Shown here piece by piece: positions 27,038-35,608 of a stretch of DNA of 64,000 nucleotides. This DNA is from CAXBDP01 sp964598395 (GTDB taxonomy: Bacteria > Bacteroidota > Bacteroidia > Cytophagales > Cyclobacteriaceae), in contig CAZRBW010000009.1 of the NCBI GenBank assembly GCA_964598395.1, positions 5,513 to 69,512 of the forward strand, written 5' to 3'. Within the stretch, counting starts at the first letter, position 1, and each line of letters begins with the position of its first letter. A model generated the notes under the pieces. It made no database searches and was not told the DNA's origin. It worked only from the letters and a program-made list of their open reading frames with translations. A program made the translations under genes and the position numbers.

Positions 27038-28448
27038 GAAATCCCTTATCTCCTTCTTCAAAGAACTCGTCCGGAAAGCCTAAAAGATAAAGATTTTCTG
27101 TAGCTCTCGTAATTCCAGTATATAACCATCGTAGAAATTCAAGATCTGGCGCTTCGCCCTTTTTATAGAAGCCTGGTTCCAAGAAAATATTTTTCCATTG
27201 TCCTCCCTGCGATTTGTGACATGTAAGTGCGTACGCGAATTTCACTTGCAACGCATTCAAATTAATATCCTTTTTGAGGCTTTGCTTTTGATCTGCTTTG
27301 CGTGGCAAGTCCAAATATTCCTGACGAACTGAATCAGCTAGTTTCTTCATATCCTCAGCGGGCATAGCCGGGCCAGGGCAATGCAGCGAGTCTAATATCA
27401 CTCTTACATCAAAAGGCGGCAAATCTGGATAATCTATTAATTGCACAAGCAAATCGGCAAATCGGAATCCGTGCTCCTCCACCTCCCGCTTTATTTTCCT
27501 TACTTCTACAAAATCTCCATTGGCAATAAAGCCAGCATTCGAATCATCGGGCAAAAAAAGATAATTGTTTTTCACGACCATCAACATATCACCCGCTTCC
27601 AATTCATTTTCTCTAAAAAAAATATTGCGACGGATATACTCATTATAGTTGTTAGCTCGGTAATTGGCTCCAGTGATGATGATGCAATCTTCTGCGCCAT
27701 TGTCTCTATAAGTATCTCTGAGCAATTCTTCTAATTCACTACCATCTACTTGTTTGATATCTGGATAGCCATCTAAGCTTAGCATTGGCTCCACTTTTTT
27801 GCCCATAATCCAAGCTCGCACACGAGTAGCATTGTAAAGAATCCCAGATTCCATTTGCTGCCGCATTACTTTTGTAAGAGCCACTTCGAGCACATTCAAA
27901 CGATTATGATTGCGTAATGAATTCGCATCCAACGCAGGACTTTTCACTTTTCCAACGGGAGGCAGCTGGGCAACATCACCAATAAGCACAAGTCGATTTC
28001 CTTCGTTGGAGAATACATACTCGACTAAGTCGCTGAGCAAACTTGGGAAACCATCGTCACTAATCATGGAAGCCTCATCCACGAAAAACACTGTATTGGT
28101 CATGGCATTTTTTTGTAATCGGAAATCTAAATTCCCTCTTCCATCATCCTTGGGACTATAAATAAAACGATGGATGGTAAATGCTTTGAATCCAGAATAA
28201 GAGGCCAAAACTTTAGCTGCCCTCCCAGTAGGTGCCAGCAATGCAAACTTGCGCTTATAAGTATGCAAGGAATGGATAAGTGTGCTTACTACGGTAGTTT
28301 TGCCAGTACCAGCATAGCCACGAATCAGAAAAGTAGTTTTATTGGCCGCATCACTACGCAAGAATTTTTCAAATTGCTCGAATAGATATTGCTGCCCTTC
28401 GGTAGGTTCAAAAGGAAAATGACTTAGAAATGTGTCTTTTAGACTCAT
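27024..28448 (-). CDS. RecD-like superfamily 1 DNA helicase
   Basis: A 474-residue helicase: Walker A GYAGTGKTTVVSTL, Walker B FVDEASMISD, motif III GDVAQLPPVG, and the UvrD-like C-terminal KFAYALTCHKSQGGQW ... YTGITRATENLYL. It resembles RecD2/Dda-type 5'-3' helicases but has no long N-terminal domain. ATG at 28448 is used rather than the TTG six bases earlier, which overlaps the upstream stop. It follows the thioesterase gene by 2 nt. It contains one GCGGGAGG (27482) in codons for Arg-Glu. Confidence 0.88.
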   Translation of the reverse strand: MSLKDTFLSHFPFEPTEGQQYLFEQFEKFLRSDAANKTTFLIRGYAGTGKTTVVSTLIHSLHTYKRKFALLAPTGRAAKVLASYSGFKAFTIHRFIYSPKDDGRGNLDFRLQKNAMTNTVFFVDEASMISDDGFPSLLSDLVEYVFSNEGNRLVLIGDVAQLPPVGKVKSPALDANSLRNHNRLNVLEVALTKVMRQQMESGILYNATRVRAWIMGKKVEPMLSLDGYPDIKQVDGSELEELLRDTYRDNGAEDCIIITGANYRANNYNEYIRRNIFFRENELEAGDMLMVVKNNYLFLPDDSNAGFIANGDFVEVRKIKREVEEHGFRFADLLVQLIDYPDLPPFDVRVILDSLHCPGPAMPAEDMKKLADSVRQEYLDLPRKADQKQSLKKDINLNALQVKFAYALTCHKSQGGQWKNIFLEPGFYKKGEAPDLEFLRWLYTGITRATENLYLLGFPDEFFEEGDKGFPKSS

Positions 28449-28450
28449 TA

Positions 28451-28888
28451 TCAAATAATTGCCATTGTTGCAGTGGCTTTGGCTATTAATATAGTACTAT
28501 CCCCATCTATTGAGTAAACTTCTGATTCACAAAAATATAGCTTCGAACCACGCTTCAGAACAGTGCCAATAGCATGTAATTGCTTACCCATACCAGGATT
28601 AAGATAAGAAATTTTCAGCTCTACGGTGACAATATTCTGATAATCCTCCGCCATAGTATAAGCTGCAAAGCCAGCAACAATGTCTGCCACTGTTGCGGTA
28701 ACTCCACCATGCACCATGCCATGTTGCTGAGTATGCATTTGCTCTAAATCTAGTCTCCCTTCCACCAATCCGTATTCAATCTTGTCGAGCTTAAACTTCA
28801 TCAGCTTCATGAAATGCTGTTTATTGAGGAAACCAATTATCCGTTCCTTGTTCACTTGCTGAGTGGTATTTGCTATTTGTAATTCCAT
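28451..28888 (-). CDS. PaaI-family hotdog thioesterase
   Basis: A 145-residue hotdog-fold protein with MVHGGVTATVADIVAGFAAY, the conserved HGG and catalytic Asp/Glu region of PaaI-type acyl-CoA thioesterases. VTVELKISYLNPG is the second family segment. It lies 2 nt before the helicase gene. A perfect -7 box sits 4 nt before the ATG, so the transcript is probably leaderless. Confidence 0.87.
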   Translation of the reverse strand: MELQIANTTQQVNKERIIGFLNKQHFMKLMKFKLDKIEYGLVEGRLDLEQMHTQQHGMVHGGVTATVADIVAGFAAYTMAEDYQNIVTVELKISYLNPGMGKQLHAIGTVLKRGSKLYFCESEVYSIDGDSTILIAKATATMAII

Positions 28889-28892
28889 GATT

Positions 28893-28900
28893 CAAAGTTA
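28893..28900 (-). promoter_or_regulatory. -7 promoter box of the thioesterase gene
   Basis: TAACTTTG read on the minus strand (28900-28893) is a perfect TAnnTTTG. No clear -33 TTG is seen. It is 4 nt from the ATG at 28888, so the mRNA would have almost no leader. Confidence 0.4.
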
Positions 28901-28976
28901 GGAATTTAAAGACCTAAAATAAATTCTTTTAGATTGCCGTTCAGCACGTATTTTTAGCAATTAAAAAAATAATTAG

Positions 28977-29474
28977 GTGAAGAAAATAATTGAAAATACA
29001 TTTGGGAATCGGTTGCGGATAAGAGTGTGTGGATTGTTGGTAGAGGAAGGAAAAATCCTGCTCTTAAAACATGAAGGACTTGGAGAAGAAGGCTATCTTT
29101 GGGCGCCTCCTGGAGGAGGAATGGAGTATGGAAGCAGTGCCGAAGAAAATTTGAAAAGAGAATTCAGAGAGGAAACGGGATTGGATATAGATGTAAATCA
29201 ATACCTTTTCACTCATGAGTACTTAAATAAACCGCTACATGCTATGGAACACTTTTTCTTAGTAAGTAGAAAAGGCGGGAGGTTAAAGCTTGGCTCTGAT
29301 CCAGAAATGGAAGAAGCCAATCAAATAATAAAAGATCTAAAATTCATGAACGAGAACGACATTCGTAGTGAAAGTTTAGGTCGATTACATAAAATGTTTG
29401 AAGTAGAACCAAACCCAAATAAAATTGGCCAATTGAAAGGATGTTTCATTTTATCGAATAAATCCCTAAAATAG
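28977..29474 (+). CDS. NUDIX hydrolase
   Basis: A 165-residue protein with a complete Nudix box (GGGMEYGSSAEENLKREFRE then ETGLDI), fitting GX5EX7REUXEEXGU. The start is GTG at 28977; no ATG precedes it in frame near the conserved start. Such enzymes hydrolyse a nucleoside diphosphate linked to another moiety; the substrate is not predictable. GCGGGAGG at 29275 encodes Gly-Gly-Arg. Confidence 0.87.
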   Translation: MKKIIENTFGNRLRIRVCGLLVEEGKILLLKHEGLGEEGYLWAPPGGGMEYGSSAEENLKREFREETGLDIDVNQYLFTHEYLNKPLHAMEHFFLVSRKGGRLKLGSDPEMEEANQIIKDLKFMNENDIRSESLGRLHKMFEVEPNPNKIGQLKGCFILSNKSLK

Positions 29475-29488
29475 AGGCCGAATTGACC

Positions 29489-29518
29489 TTGAAATCCTTA
29501 TTAAAATACTTATTATTG
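29489..29518 (+). promoter_or_regulatory. Candidate promoter of the pilin-like gene
   Basis: TTG (29489-29491), 19-nt spacer, then TATTATTG (29511-29518), one base off TAnnTTTG. The start site would fall about 12 nt upstream of the ATG at 29535. Confidence 0.4.
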
Positions 29519-29534
29519 CGTAAACCTTAAACAA

Positions 29535-30113
29535 ATGAACTTAACTAAAATACTTTCTATCGTTTTCTTGCTAGTAGCAATAGGAACTGGATACTACCTT
29601 GTAAACAGTGTAAAATCTGACATCGACTTTGATACAGAACTAAGACGAACTGAATCTCAAATAGTTGAGAAACTAAAAGTGATTCGTGACGCTCAGATTG
29701 CTTACAGAGGCGGTAATGGAAAATATGCTTCAGACTGGGATTCCCTTATCAATTTTGTCGACACTGGTAAAATTTACATTGTCCAAAGAAGAGAAGAGAT
29801 TAAACTTCTTGCCTATGGAGCTGAAGAAACCACTACAATTCTTGACACAATTGGTTCTGTGGCAGTAATGGATTCATTATTTAGCCCGTCTAAGGTACCA
29901 AACTTCAATTTACAAAGGCTGCCTTTCAAACCTGGCACTGAAGTAAAATTTGAAATCTTCGCAAGTAAGATTGACCGCTCAGGCCAATTGGTAGATGTGT
30001 TCGAAGTAAGAGATCCAAACCCAATGAACCCAATGCGACGCAGAAATGACAATGAAAGAGCATTAAGGGTAGGTTCCAAAACCGACGTAACTACTTCAGG
30101 TAACTGGGAGTAA
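29535..30113 (+). CDS. Membrane-anchored pilin-like protein of unknown function
   Basis: A 192-residue protein with an N-terminal hydrophobic helix (ILSIVFLLVAIGTGYYLV) and no cleavage site. After it come a helix and AQIAYRGGNGKYASDWDSLINFV, which closely resembles the start of type II pseudopilins (x-AQxAYxxxNGKYAxDxxxL). The typical prepilin peptidase motif (Gly before a Phe and a Glu at +5) is not present, so it may be an uncleaved relative. It is followed by DUF3822 10 nt downstream. The pilin likeness is an inference from pattern. Confidence 0.6.
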   Translation: MNLTKILSIVFLLVAIGTGYYLVNSVKSDIDFDTELRRTESQIVEKLKVIRDAQIAYRGGNGKYASDWDSLINFVDTGKIYIVQRREEIKLLAYGAEETTTILDTIGSVAVMDSLFSPSKVPNFNLQRLPFKPGTEVKFEIFASKIDRSGQLVDVFEVRDPNPMNPMRRRNDNERALRVGSKTDVTTSGNWE

Positions 30114-30122
30114 AACTCGATA

Positions 30123-31007
30123 ATGATACAAGAGGAGGACACGTACCAAAATTTGGTGATCAAGGACGATGTGCTTGATGTGAATCTCCTTAGCCAATAC
30201 CATCTAAGTATTGGAATAAGTGAAAATGAATTAGAGATAGGCATCGTTGATAGCGAAAATCATCGATGCCTTTTCTTTGAACTAATTCCAATTACTCAAA
30301 ATATAAGTAGAGAAGCTTACTTTACTACTTTAGGTAATATTTTTGACCAACATAGCTTGCTACCTGCTGGCTTTTGGGGAAGTGTTTCTGTCTTTGTGAA
30401 AAATCAGTATTTCAGTATTGTTCCTGATGAATTTTTCACCAAATCAAAAAGTGTTGATTGGTTATGTATGGCAACAGGTCAAGTAGAGCCTGACGGTCAA
30501 ATACTTGCCCATCATCATAAAAGTTTAGATTTTCACTTGGTCTATTCTATTCCCGACGACATCAAAGATTGGTTCACACAAAAATATCCAAATGTCAAGG
30601 TTCAATTCCTTCATCAAATATCTGTTTTATTAGAAGGATTCCTCCGACAAAAGCCTTCTGGTAAAAATGCTGTAGCTTTTGCACATATAGACGGAGATTG
30701 GCTTAGCTTAGTGATTTTCGAAGGAAAAAATCTTCTTTTGTGTAATCGATTTAAGATTTACGAACCTTCAGATTTTGCCAAATATATTGGTATTGCATTC
30801 CAAGAATTTTTGCTAAATCTAGAAAGTGATCAATTGATAGTTTATGGCAATTTTGAGAAAGATGCCGCCGCTCTTAATCAGCTAAATCGATATTTTCAAT
30901 ATGTGCATTTAGGTAAGCGTCCATGGAAATTATACTTTGGATATATGTTTGACGACCTTGATGAGTATAAATACTTTGAAACTTTTTGTACTTGGTTTTG
31001 CAAATGA
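30123..31007 (+). CDS. DUF3822 family protein
   Basis: A 294-residue protein recognised as DUF3822, a Bacteroidota family usually near coaD. The text SIGISENELEIGIVDSE and FAHIDGDWLSLVIFEGKNLLL resembles the two phosphate-binding strand pairs of actin-like (ASKHA) proteins such as PilM. Conserved ATP-binding residues are not obvious, so it may be degenerate. Its ATGA overlap with coaD shows operon coupling, and a pilin-like protein lies just upstream. Confidence 0.72.
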   Translation: MIQEEDTYQNLVIKDDVLDVNLLSQYHLSIGISENELEIGIVDSENHRCLFFELIPITQNISREAYFTTLGNIFDQHSLLPAGFWGSVSVFVKNQYFSIVPDEFFTKSKSVDWLCMATGQVEPDGQILAHHHKSLDFHLVYSIPDDIKDWFTQKYPNVKVQFLHQISVLLEGFLRQKPSGKNAVAFAHIDGDWLSLVIFEGKNLLLCNRFKIYEPSDFAKYIGIAFQEFLLNLESDQLIVYGNFEKDAAALNQLNRYFQYVHLGKRPWKLYFGYMFDDLDEYKYFETFCTWFCK

Positions 31008-31465
31008 CAAAGCGTATAGCACTTTTTCCCGGCTCATTCGACCCATTCACCAATGGACATCATGACATTGTGATGAGAGGACTGAATTTATTTGACCATA
31101 TAATAGTGGCAATAGGTTACAACTCTCAAAAGCAGCGCTATTTCGATGTTGATATAATGGTAAAGGTAATTTCTGAGACATTCGAGAACACAAAACGAGT
31201 TTCGGTGATTGTATATAATGAACTGACGGCCGAGCTTGCCAAAAAGCATAAAGCCAAATACGTGCTGAGAGGACTAAGGAACACTACTGACTTTGAGTAC
31301 GAAAATACCATTGCTCAAGTAAACCACCATTTGAACCCTGAGATGGAAACGGTGTTTCTAATCACTACTCCAGAATTCGCAGGGATTAGTTCTACCATTA
31401 TTCGCGAGGTACATAGATACAAAGGTGACGTTAGTAAATTTCTACCTTATAAGCTCGAAGTCTGA
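31004..31465 (+). CDS. coaD: Phosphopantetheine adenylyltransferase CoaD
   Basis: A 153-residue nucleotidyltransferase of coenzyme A synthesis. FPGSFDPFTNGHHDIV has the T/HxGH motif, LRGLRNTTDFEYE is the substrate loop and GISSTIIREV the second ATP motif. The ATG at 31004 overlaps the DUF3822 stop; the longer open frame from 30986 adds six residues not seen in the family. The 3' end overlaps the convergent Nudix gene by 19 bp. Confidence 0.95.
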   Translation: MTKRIALFPGSFDPFTNGHHDIVMRGLNLFDHIIVAIGYNSQKQRYFDVDIMVKVISETFENTKRVSVIVYNELTAELAKKHKAKYVLRGLRNTTDFEYENTIAQVNHHLNPEMETVFLITTPEFAGISSTIIREVHRYKGDVSKFLPYKLEV

Positions 31466-32148
31466 GACAGCTTATCCTTTTCTAATTGAGTATATTTACT
31501 GAATACCTGCCTGATCGTGGCATATGAATTATATAGGGCATTTTTCCAATCGTAATGCTCCATCCATCGAACATCGGTAATTGCCTCCTCTAGTTGCGGT
31601 GCTAGCTGCGAATCATCGATCGATTTCATTTTATACCAATACGTTTTTTTGAGCGTATGCTTGCCATTACGCATGTAAGTATGCCATGTAGAGCCAATTT
31701 TCTCTATAACCTCCACTTTGATGTTACACTCTTCTTCAACCTCCCGCTGAGCCCCTTCTATTGGCAATTCGCCCTTTTCGAGCTTTCCTTTTGGTAAATC
31801 CCACTTTTTTAATCTGTAAATCATCAGAATTTTACCGTCCTTTTCCACTAATCCTCCCGCGGCTTTTACTACTGTAAATCGCTTTTTAAGATAGTGACTA
31901 GCCGACTCAGGGTCATTCACTATGACAGTAATCGCTTCTACCTTTTTATAATTCCGCGCTTTCAATTGCTCCATCAAATTAAAAATCTGATCAGCAGTTG
32001 GGAATCTAAGGAGAATTTCGCCTTGCCATTTTGCAAGATGCACTCCATCTTTATGAGCATCGACTAATTGATCGAATGTGCTTAGAGGCAAATTGAGTTT
32101 GCCATCGCGCACAATGGTCAATGGTTTGTCATTGATGAAAAGCTTCAT
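31447..32148 (-). CDS. NUDIX hydrolase with N-terminal extension
   Basis: A 233-residue protein. The N-terminal 95 residues are a small alpha/beta segment not part of the Nudix fold. The Nudix domain follows, with a full box GKLEKGELPIEGAQREVEEECNI. Such proteins are common in Bacteroidota and are near the diadenosine polyphosphate hydrolase type, but substrate is unproven. GCGGGAGG occurs twice (31740, inside the Nudix box codons Arg-Glu-Val; 31853). It overlaps coaD by 19 bp tail-to-tail. Confidence 0.85.
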   Translation of the reverse strand: MKLFINDKPLTIVRDGKLNLPLSTFDQLVDAHKDGVHLAKWQGEILLRFPTADQIFNLMEQLKARNYKKVEAITVIVNDPESASHYLKKRFTVVKAAGGLVEKDGKILMIYRLKKWDLPKGKLEKGELPIEGAQREVEEECNIKVEVIEKIGSTWHTYMRNGKHTLKKTYWYKMKSIDDSQLAPQLEEAITDVRWMEHYDWKNALYNSYATIRQVFSKYTQLEKDKLSQTSSL

Positions 32149-32246
32149 TTATGTTTTTTTGAATCCGAAGAATACAAAGCAATCAAAAATTAACTAACAT
32201 CAAAAGAGAATTCCTCGCTTTCACAAAAAGATTTTAAATTCGCATC

Positions 32247-32894
32247 ATGATCCAAATCCTCGATAAAGAAACAGCCGAAAAAGTTGCGGCTCTATTGCTT
32301 GAAGCCAAAGCCATCAAATTAAGTCCTGATAAGCCCTTCACTTGGGCGTCTGGCTGGAAGTCGCCCATCTATTGCGACAATCGTGTAGCACTCTCCTACC
32401 CTGCCACACGTGGCTACATCAAGGAGCAACTGACTGCAGCTATTCGCAAACACTTTGCTGGTACCGATTTGATTGCTGGCGTGGCTACGGCTGGAATTCC
32501 ACAAGGTGCATTGGTGGCAGATTTATTGGGACTACCATTTGCCTATGTACGATCCAAGCCAAAAGGCCACGGCATGGAAAACCTTATTGAAGGAAAAGTA
32601 ACGGCAGGTCAAAAAGTGGTGATTGTAGAAGATCTTATTTCTACGGGCGGTAGTTCACTAAAAGCTGCAGAAGCGCTTGTCCAAGCTAAATGTGAGGTAT
32701 TGGGCATGGTAGCAATATTCACGTACGGATTTGCTATGGCTGAAGATAATTTCAAAAAGCAGAATATTGATTTAGTGGTATTATCCGACTATTCTCATTT
32801 GCTAGAGAATGCAGTAAAAGATGCTATAATCAAGGAAAGCGAATTGGAATTGCTGAATAATTGGAGAAAAGCTCCAAGCGAATGGGGACAATAG
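32247..32894 (+). CDS. pyrE: Orotate phosphoribosyltransferase
   Basis: A 215-residue enzyme making orotidine 5'-phosphate from orotate and PRPP in pyrimidine synthesis. VVIVEDLISTGGSSLKAAE is the PRPP-binding loop and KPFTWASGWKSPIYCDNR is the N-terminal orotate-binding segment. Length is standard. It is divergent from the Nudix gene. A GCGGGAGG octamer lies in the 115-nt gap downstream (32926). Confidence 0.95.
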   Translation: MIQILDKETAEKVAALLLEAKAIKLSPDKPFTWASGWKSPIYCDNRVALSYPATRGYIKEQLTAAIRKHFAGTDLIAGVATAGIPQGALVADLLGLPFAYVRSKPKGHGMENLIEGKVTAGQKVVIVEDLISTGGSSLKAAEALVQAKCEVLGMVAIFTYGFAMAEDNFKKQNIDLVVLSDYSHLLENAVKDAIIKESELELLNNWRKAPSEWGQ

Positions 32895-33009
32895 CAATTG
32901 AGTTTCAAATTGGAAAATGGTAGAAGCGGGAGGTAAATCCCGTTTTCCTCCTTCACTATAATTTCCCAAGATTTTGACTTAAAATCAAAAATCACTTTTA
33001 ATTAAAAGC

Positions 33010-33789
33010 ATGACAGAAGAATCCTTTTTTTACGGAGAGCTCAAAGATTTTCTGGAAGAAAAGGTAATTCAATACAATCAGCCCAGTTTTATTGAGAGCG
33101 ATCCGATTTCAATTCCTCATTTGTTTAGCGCCAAAGAAGATAGAGAGATCGCTGGTTTTTTGTCAGCTACCATCTCATGGGGCAATCGAAAGTCTATCAT
33201 CCAAAATGCTCGAAAAATGCTGAATTGGATGGATAATGCTCCATTTGACTTTGTAAAAAACCACACTAAGTCAGATTTAGATAAAATTGAAGGTGTAATT
33301 CATCGGACGTTCAATTCGGATGATTTGCGACTTTTCATTAAATCGCTGCGAAATATTTATGCAAAGCATGGTGGGCTCGAAGAAGTATTCGCAGGAAATC
33401 TAAAGGACGAATCTACTCAACCAGCCATAAATGCATTTCGGCAAATATTTTTCTCAATTCCACATTTGCACCGCAGCACCAAACACGTGAGTGATCCATT
33501 TAATGGTTCTTCCGCCAAGAGAATAAACATGTACTTGCGATGGATGGTGCGAAACGATCGAAAAGGAGTAGATTTTGGAATATGGCCTTCCATTCCTCCC
33601 GCCTATTTATCCTGCCCTTTGGATATACACTCTGGTAATGTAGCTCGTAAATTGGGCTTACTGAGCCGAAAGCAAAATGATTCAAAAGCAGTAAAAGAAT
33701 TGGATACAAGCTTACGATTACTTGACCCAACTGATCCTACTAAATACGATTTTGCACTATTTGGCCTTGGTGTTTTCGAAAAATATTGA
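33010..33789 (+). CDS. TIGR02757/DUF2400 family protein
   Basis: A 259-residue protein matching the TIGR02757 family: FLSATISWGNRKSIIQNARKML, KRINMYLRWMVRND, WPSIPPAYLSCPLDIHSGNVARKLGLL and DPTKYDFALFGLGVF. The helical fold has some likeness to DNA glycosylases of the HhH-GPD group, but no catalytic Lys/Asp pair is clear. Function is unknown. Confidence 0.9.
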   Translation: MTEESFFYGELKDFLEEKVIQYNQPSFIESDPISIPHLFSAKEDREIAGFLSATISWGNRKSIIQNARKMLNWMDNAPFDFVKNHTKSDLDKIEGVIHRTFNSDDLRLFIKSLRNIYAKHGGLEEVFAGNLKDESTQPAINAFRQIFFSIPHLHRSTKHVSDPFNGSSAKRINMYLRWMVRNDRKGVDFGIWPSIPPAYLSCPLDIHSGNVARKLGLLSRKQNDSKAVKELDTSLRLLDPTDPTKYDFALFGLGVFEKY

Positions 33790-33853
33790 TGATAATATTC
33801 TATCTTCAAGCTGCTCGGATAATTATTCCTTTTTGAAATCTTCCCAAACAAAA

Positions 33854-33880
33854 AAGGTCTATGATTTACTCACAGACCTT
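33854..33880. terminator. Hairpin between DUF2400 and LysM genes
   Basis: AAGGTCT (33854-33860) pairs with AGACCTT (33874-33880), extended by ATGA/TCAC with one mismatch, loop about 5 nt. It sits between convergent genes with an A-run on its left, so it would terminate the minus strand best. Confidence 0.55.
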
Positions 33881-33901
33881 CCAAATTTCAGCTGATAATC
33901 T

Positions 33902-34753
33902 CTATTCGATGTAGGAAAGATTAACCAAAAACTTCTTGTCAATCGCATTCAATCGTTCGTAAGCTGATTGCGAAAGCTTGATTACAATTTTATCATTATC
34001 CCCCGTTGCTGGCAGTTTACCAATTACTCTCACGAAAATTGAGATGTTGTTCATTGGGTTGCTCACTTGGATAATTGTACCTACCGCAGCTGATTTATGT
34101 AACGCGAGAAATTTAGCTGACTCATTGGTTCCAGAAATCACTTCTGCAATACCCTTTTCAGAAACACGCATATTTTTGCCAGTTTCATTTACAGGTACTC
34201 GACCAATTTCGTAAGTGAATGTCTCTTCCTGAGGCATTGGACTAGAAACTGTGCTCTGTTGATTTACAGTTGGAGTAGTTCTATTATCTGCGACCAATTC
34301 TGATGGAGGCGCGGCAACCACAATAGATTGTCCAATTCCGATATTGTCGTTTTTAAGTCCATTCCATCTGCGGATGTCGGCCACATTTACGCCATACTTT
34401 CTGCTAATGCTGAATATGGTTTCTGATGGACCAACTTTGTGAACTCTATTTACTGGAATTTCTGCAGTAACTACACGCTCACTTTTGGGAGTAAAAGGCT
34501 TATTGTATGGCACTTTCAATATCTGTCCAATTCGCAGGCTCTGATCTGCTCCTGGATTGAGCTGAATAATGTCATACATGGTGCTTTCATACTGTTTGGC
34601 AATCGAAAAAAGTGTTTCTTTCTGGCCAACCTTATAATGAACGAGGACTTTGCCATCTTTCATTTCATAACCTACAGAATCAGCTTGATGTGCATGAATC
34701 CCACTTGTCGCAAAAAAAGCGACGCAGAGAAGTAAAATTTTTAACCTTTTCAT
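33902..34753 (-). CDS. Secreted LysM peptidoglycan-binding protein with DPBB-like end
   Basis: A 283-residue protein with signal peptide (MKRLKILLLCVAFFATSGIHA) and two LysM repeats (about 39-84 VGQKETLFSIAKQYEST ... and about 105-150 VGPSETIFSISRKYGV ...). The C-terminus (EKGIAEVISG ... FLALHKSAAVGTIIQVSNPMN ... IVIKLSQSAYERL) resembles the RlpA-like double-psi beta-barrel. It probably binds the cell wall. It lies 9 nt after the DUF4905-like gene on the same strand. Confidence 0.85.
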   Translation of the reverse strand: MKRLKILLLCVAFFATSGIHAHQADSVGYEMKDGKVLVHYKVGQKETLFSIAKQYESTMYDIIQLNPGADQSLRIGQILKVPYNKPFTPKSERVVTAEIPVNRVHKVGPSETIFSISRKYGVNVADIRRWNGLKNDNIGIGQSIVVAAPPSELVADNRTTPTVNQQSTVSSPMPQEETFTYEIGRVPVNETGKNMRVSEKGIAEVISGTNESAKFLALHKSAAVGTIIQVSNPMNNISIFVRVIGKLPATGDNDKIVIKLSQSAYERLNAIDKKFLVNLSYIE

Positions 34754-34762
34754 AATTGAACA

Positions 34763-35545
34763 TTAACTGAGTTGATAACCTTTAACCTTGACCTTTTCTT
34801 GAACAAAAATTACATCCTTTTCTAAAACAAAAAAGCTTGATTGCGCTGGGAGCTTAAGTTCCTTTTCCATTAGCTCTAGCAAATTGCAATCACCATTTTC
34901 ATTCCAAACCGATATAAAGTTACTAAATCCCTTCTTATCAGCCATATAATATGACAAAACCATTTTGCCTCCTGCTTCTACATAGTCAACGACCAATCTA
35001 GCTTTCACATTGAGTTCAATCAAAATAAATTCTGCTATCTTATCAAATTCAGCCGTACCTTCCTGGAATTGAGCTGGTTCTACAATATTAGGATTAACAC
35101 GACCCATTTTGTATTGCTCATTCACTTGCGCTCCAGTCGCTAAATCAAGCAATACCTTTTCCATCGAATCAACAGTTTTTAAAACTGCTTCTAGCCTATT
35201 TTCATCATGTTGTTGATAAATGAGGCCATCTTTCGACCAAAGCATTTGGCTATTTTGCCAATCGTAGGCATACAAATTTCGGTCTTCCGTATTAAGTGGA
35301 TCATTCATCTTTTCTAGAATCAGATGATTTTCAGAAATCCCTGCTATGGTAATCCACCATGAAAATGCCATCTGGCTGGAAAACGAATGAAGCTCACCTT
35401 TGGAATCAATTTTGAAGAAATAGACCTTTTTACTCTGATGATTTCGCACCTCAATTCCAATGCTACCATCTGTTGTGGAAAGACAAGTCTTCCAAACATC
35501 GCCAGGTAAATTGTGTTGAAACTTTAATGTAAGCTGTGTTGTCAA
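34763..35545 (-). CDS. DUF4905-like protein
   Basis: A 260-residue protein with no signal peptide. Its pattern (LKFQHNLPGDVWKTCLS, KVYFFKIDSKGE, WWITIAGI, LYAYDWQNSQMLW) suits the Bacteroidota family DUF4905, probably a beta-propeller-like fold. The start is TTG at 35545; the next Met is at residue 60, too far in. A box TACTTTTG (35574-35567, minus strand) fits a -7 element about 20 nt upstream. Confidence 0.6.
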   Translation of the reverse strand: MTTQLTLKFQHNLPGDVWKTCLSTTDGSIGIEVRNHQSKKVYFFKIDSKGELHSFSSQMAFSWWITIAGISENHLILEKMNDPLNTEDRNLYAYDWQNSQMLWSKDGLIYQQHDENRLEAVLKTVDSMEKVLLDLATGAQVNEQYKMGRVNPNIVEPAQFQEGTAEFDKIAEFILIELNVKARLVVDYVEAGGKMVLSYYMADKKGFSNFISVWNENGDCNLLELMEKELKLPAQSSFFVLEKDVIFVQEKVKVKGYQLS

Positions 35546-35608
35546 GAAATAAATTGATTACTTTCACAAAAGTAAGGAATAGGACAAGGCTTTAATGCCA
35601 AAAGCAAA

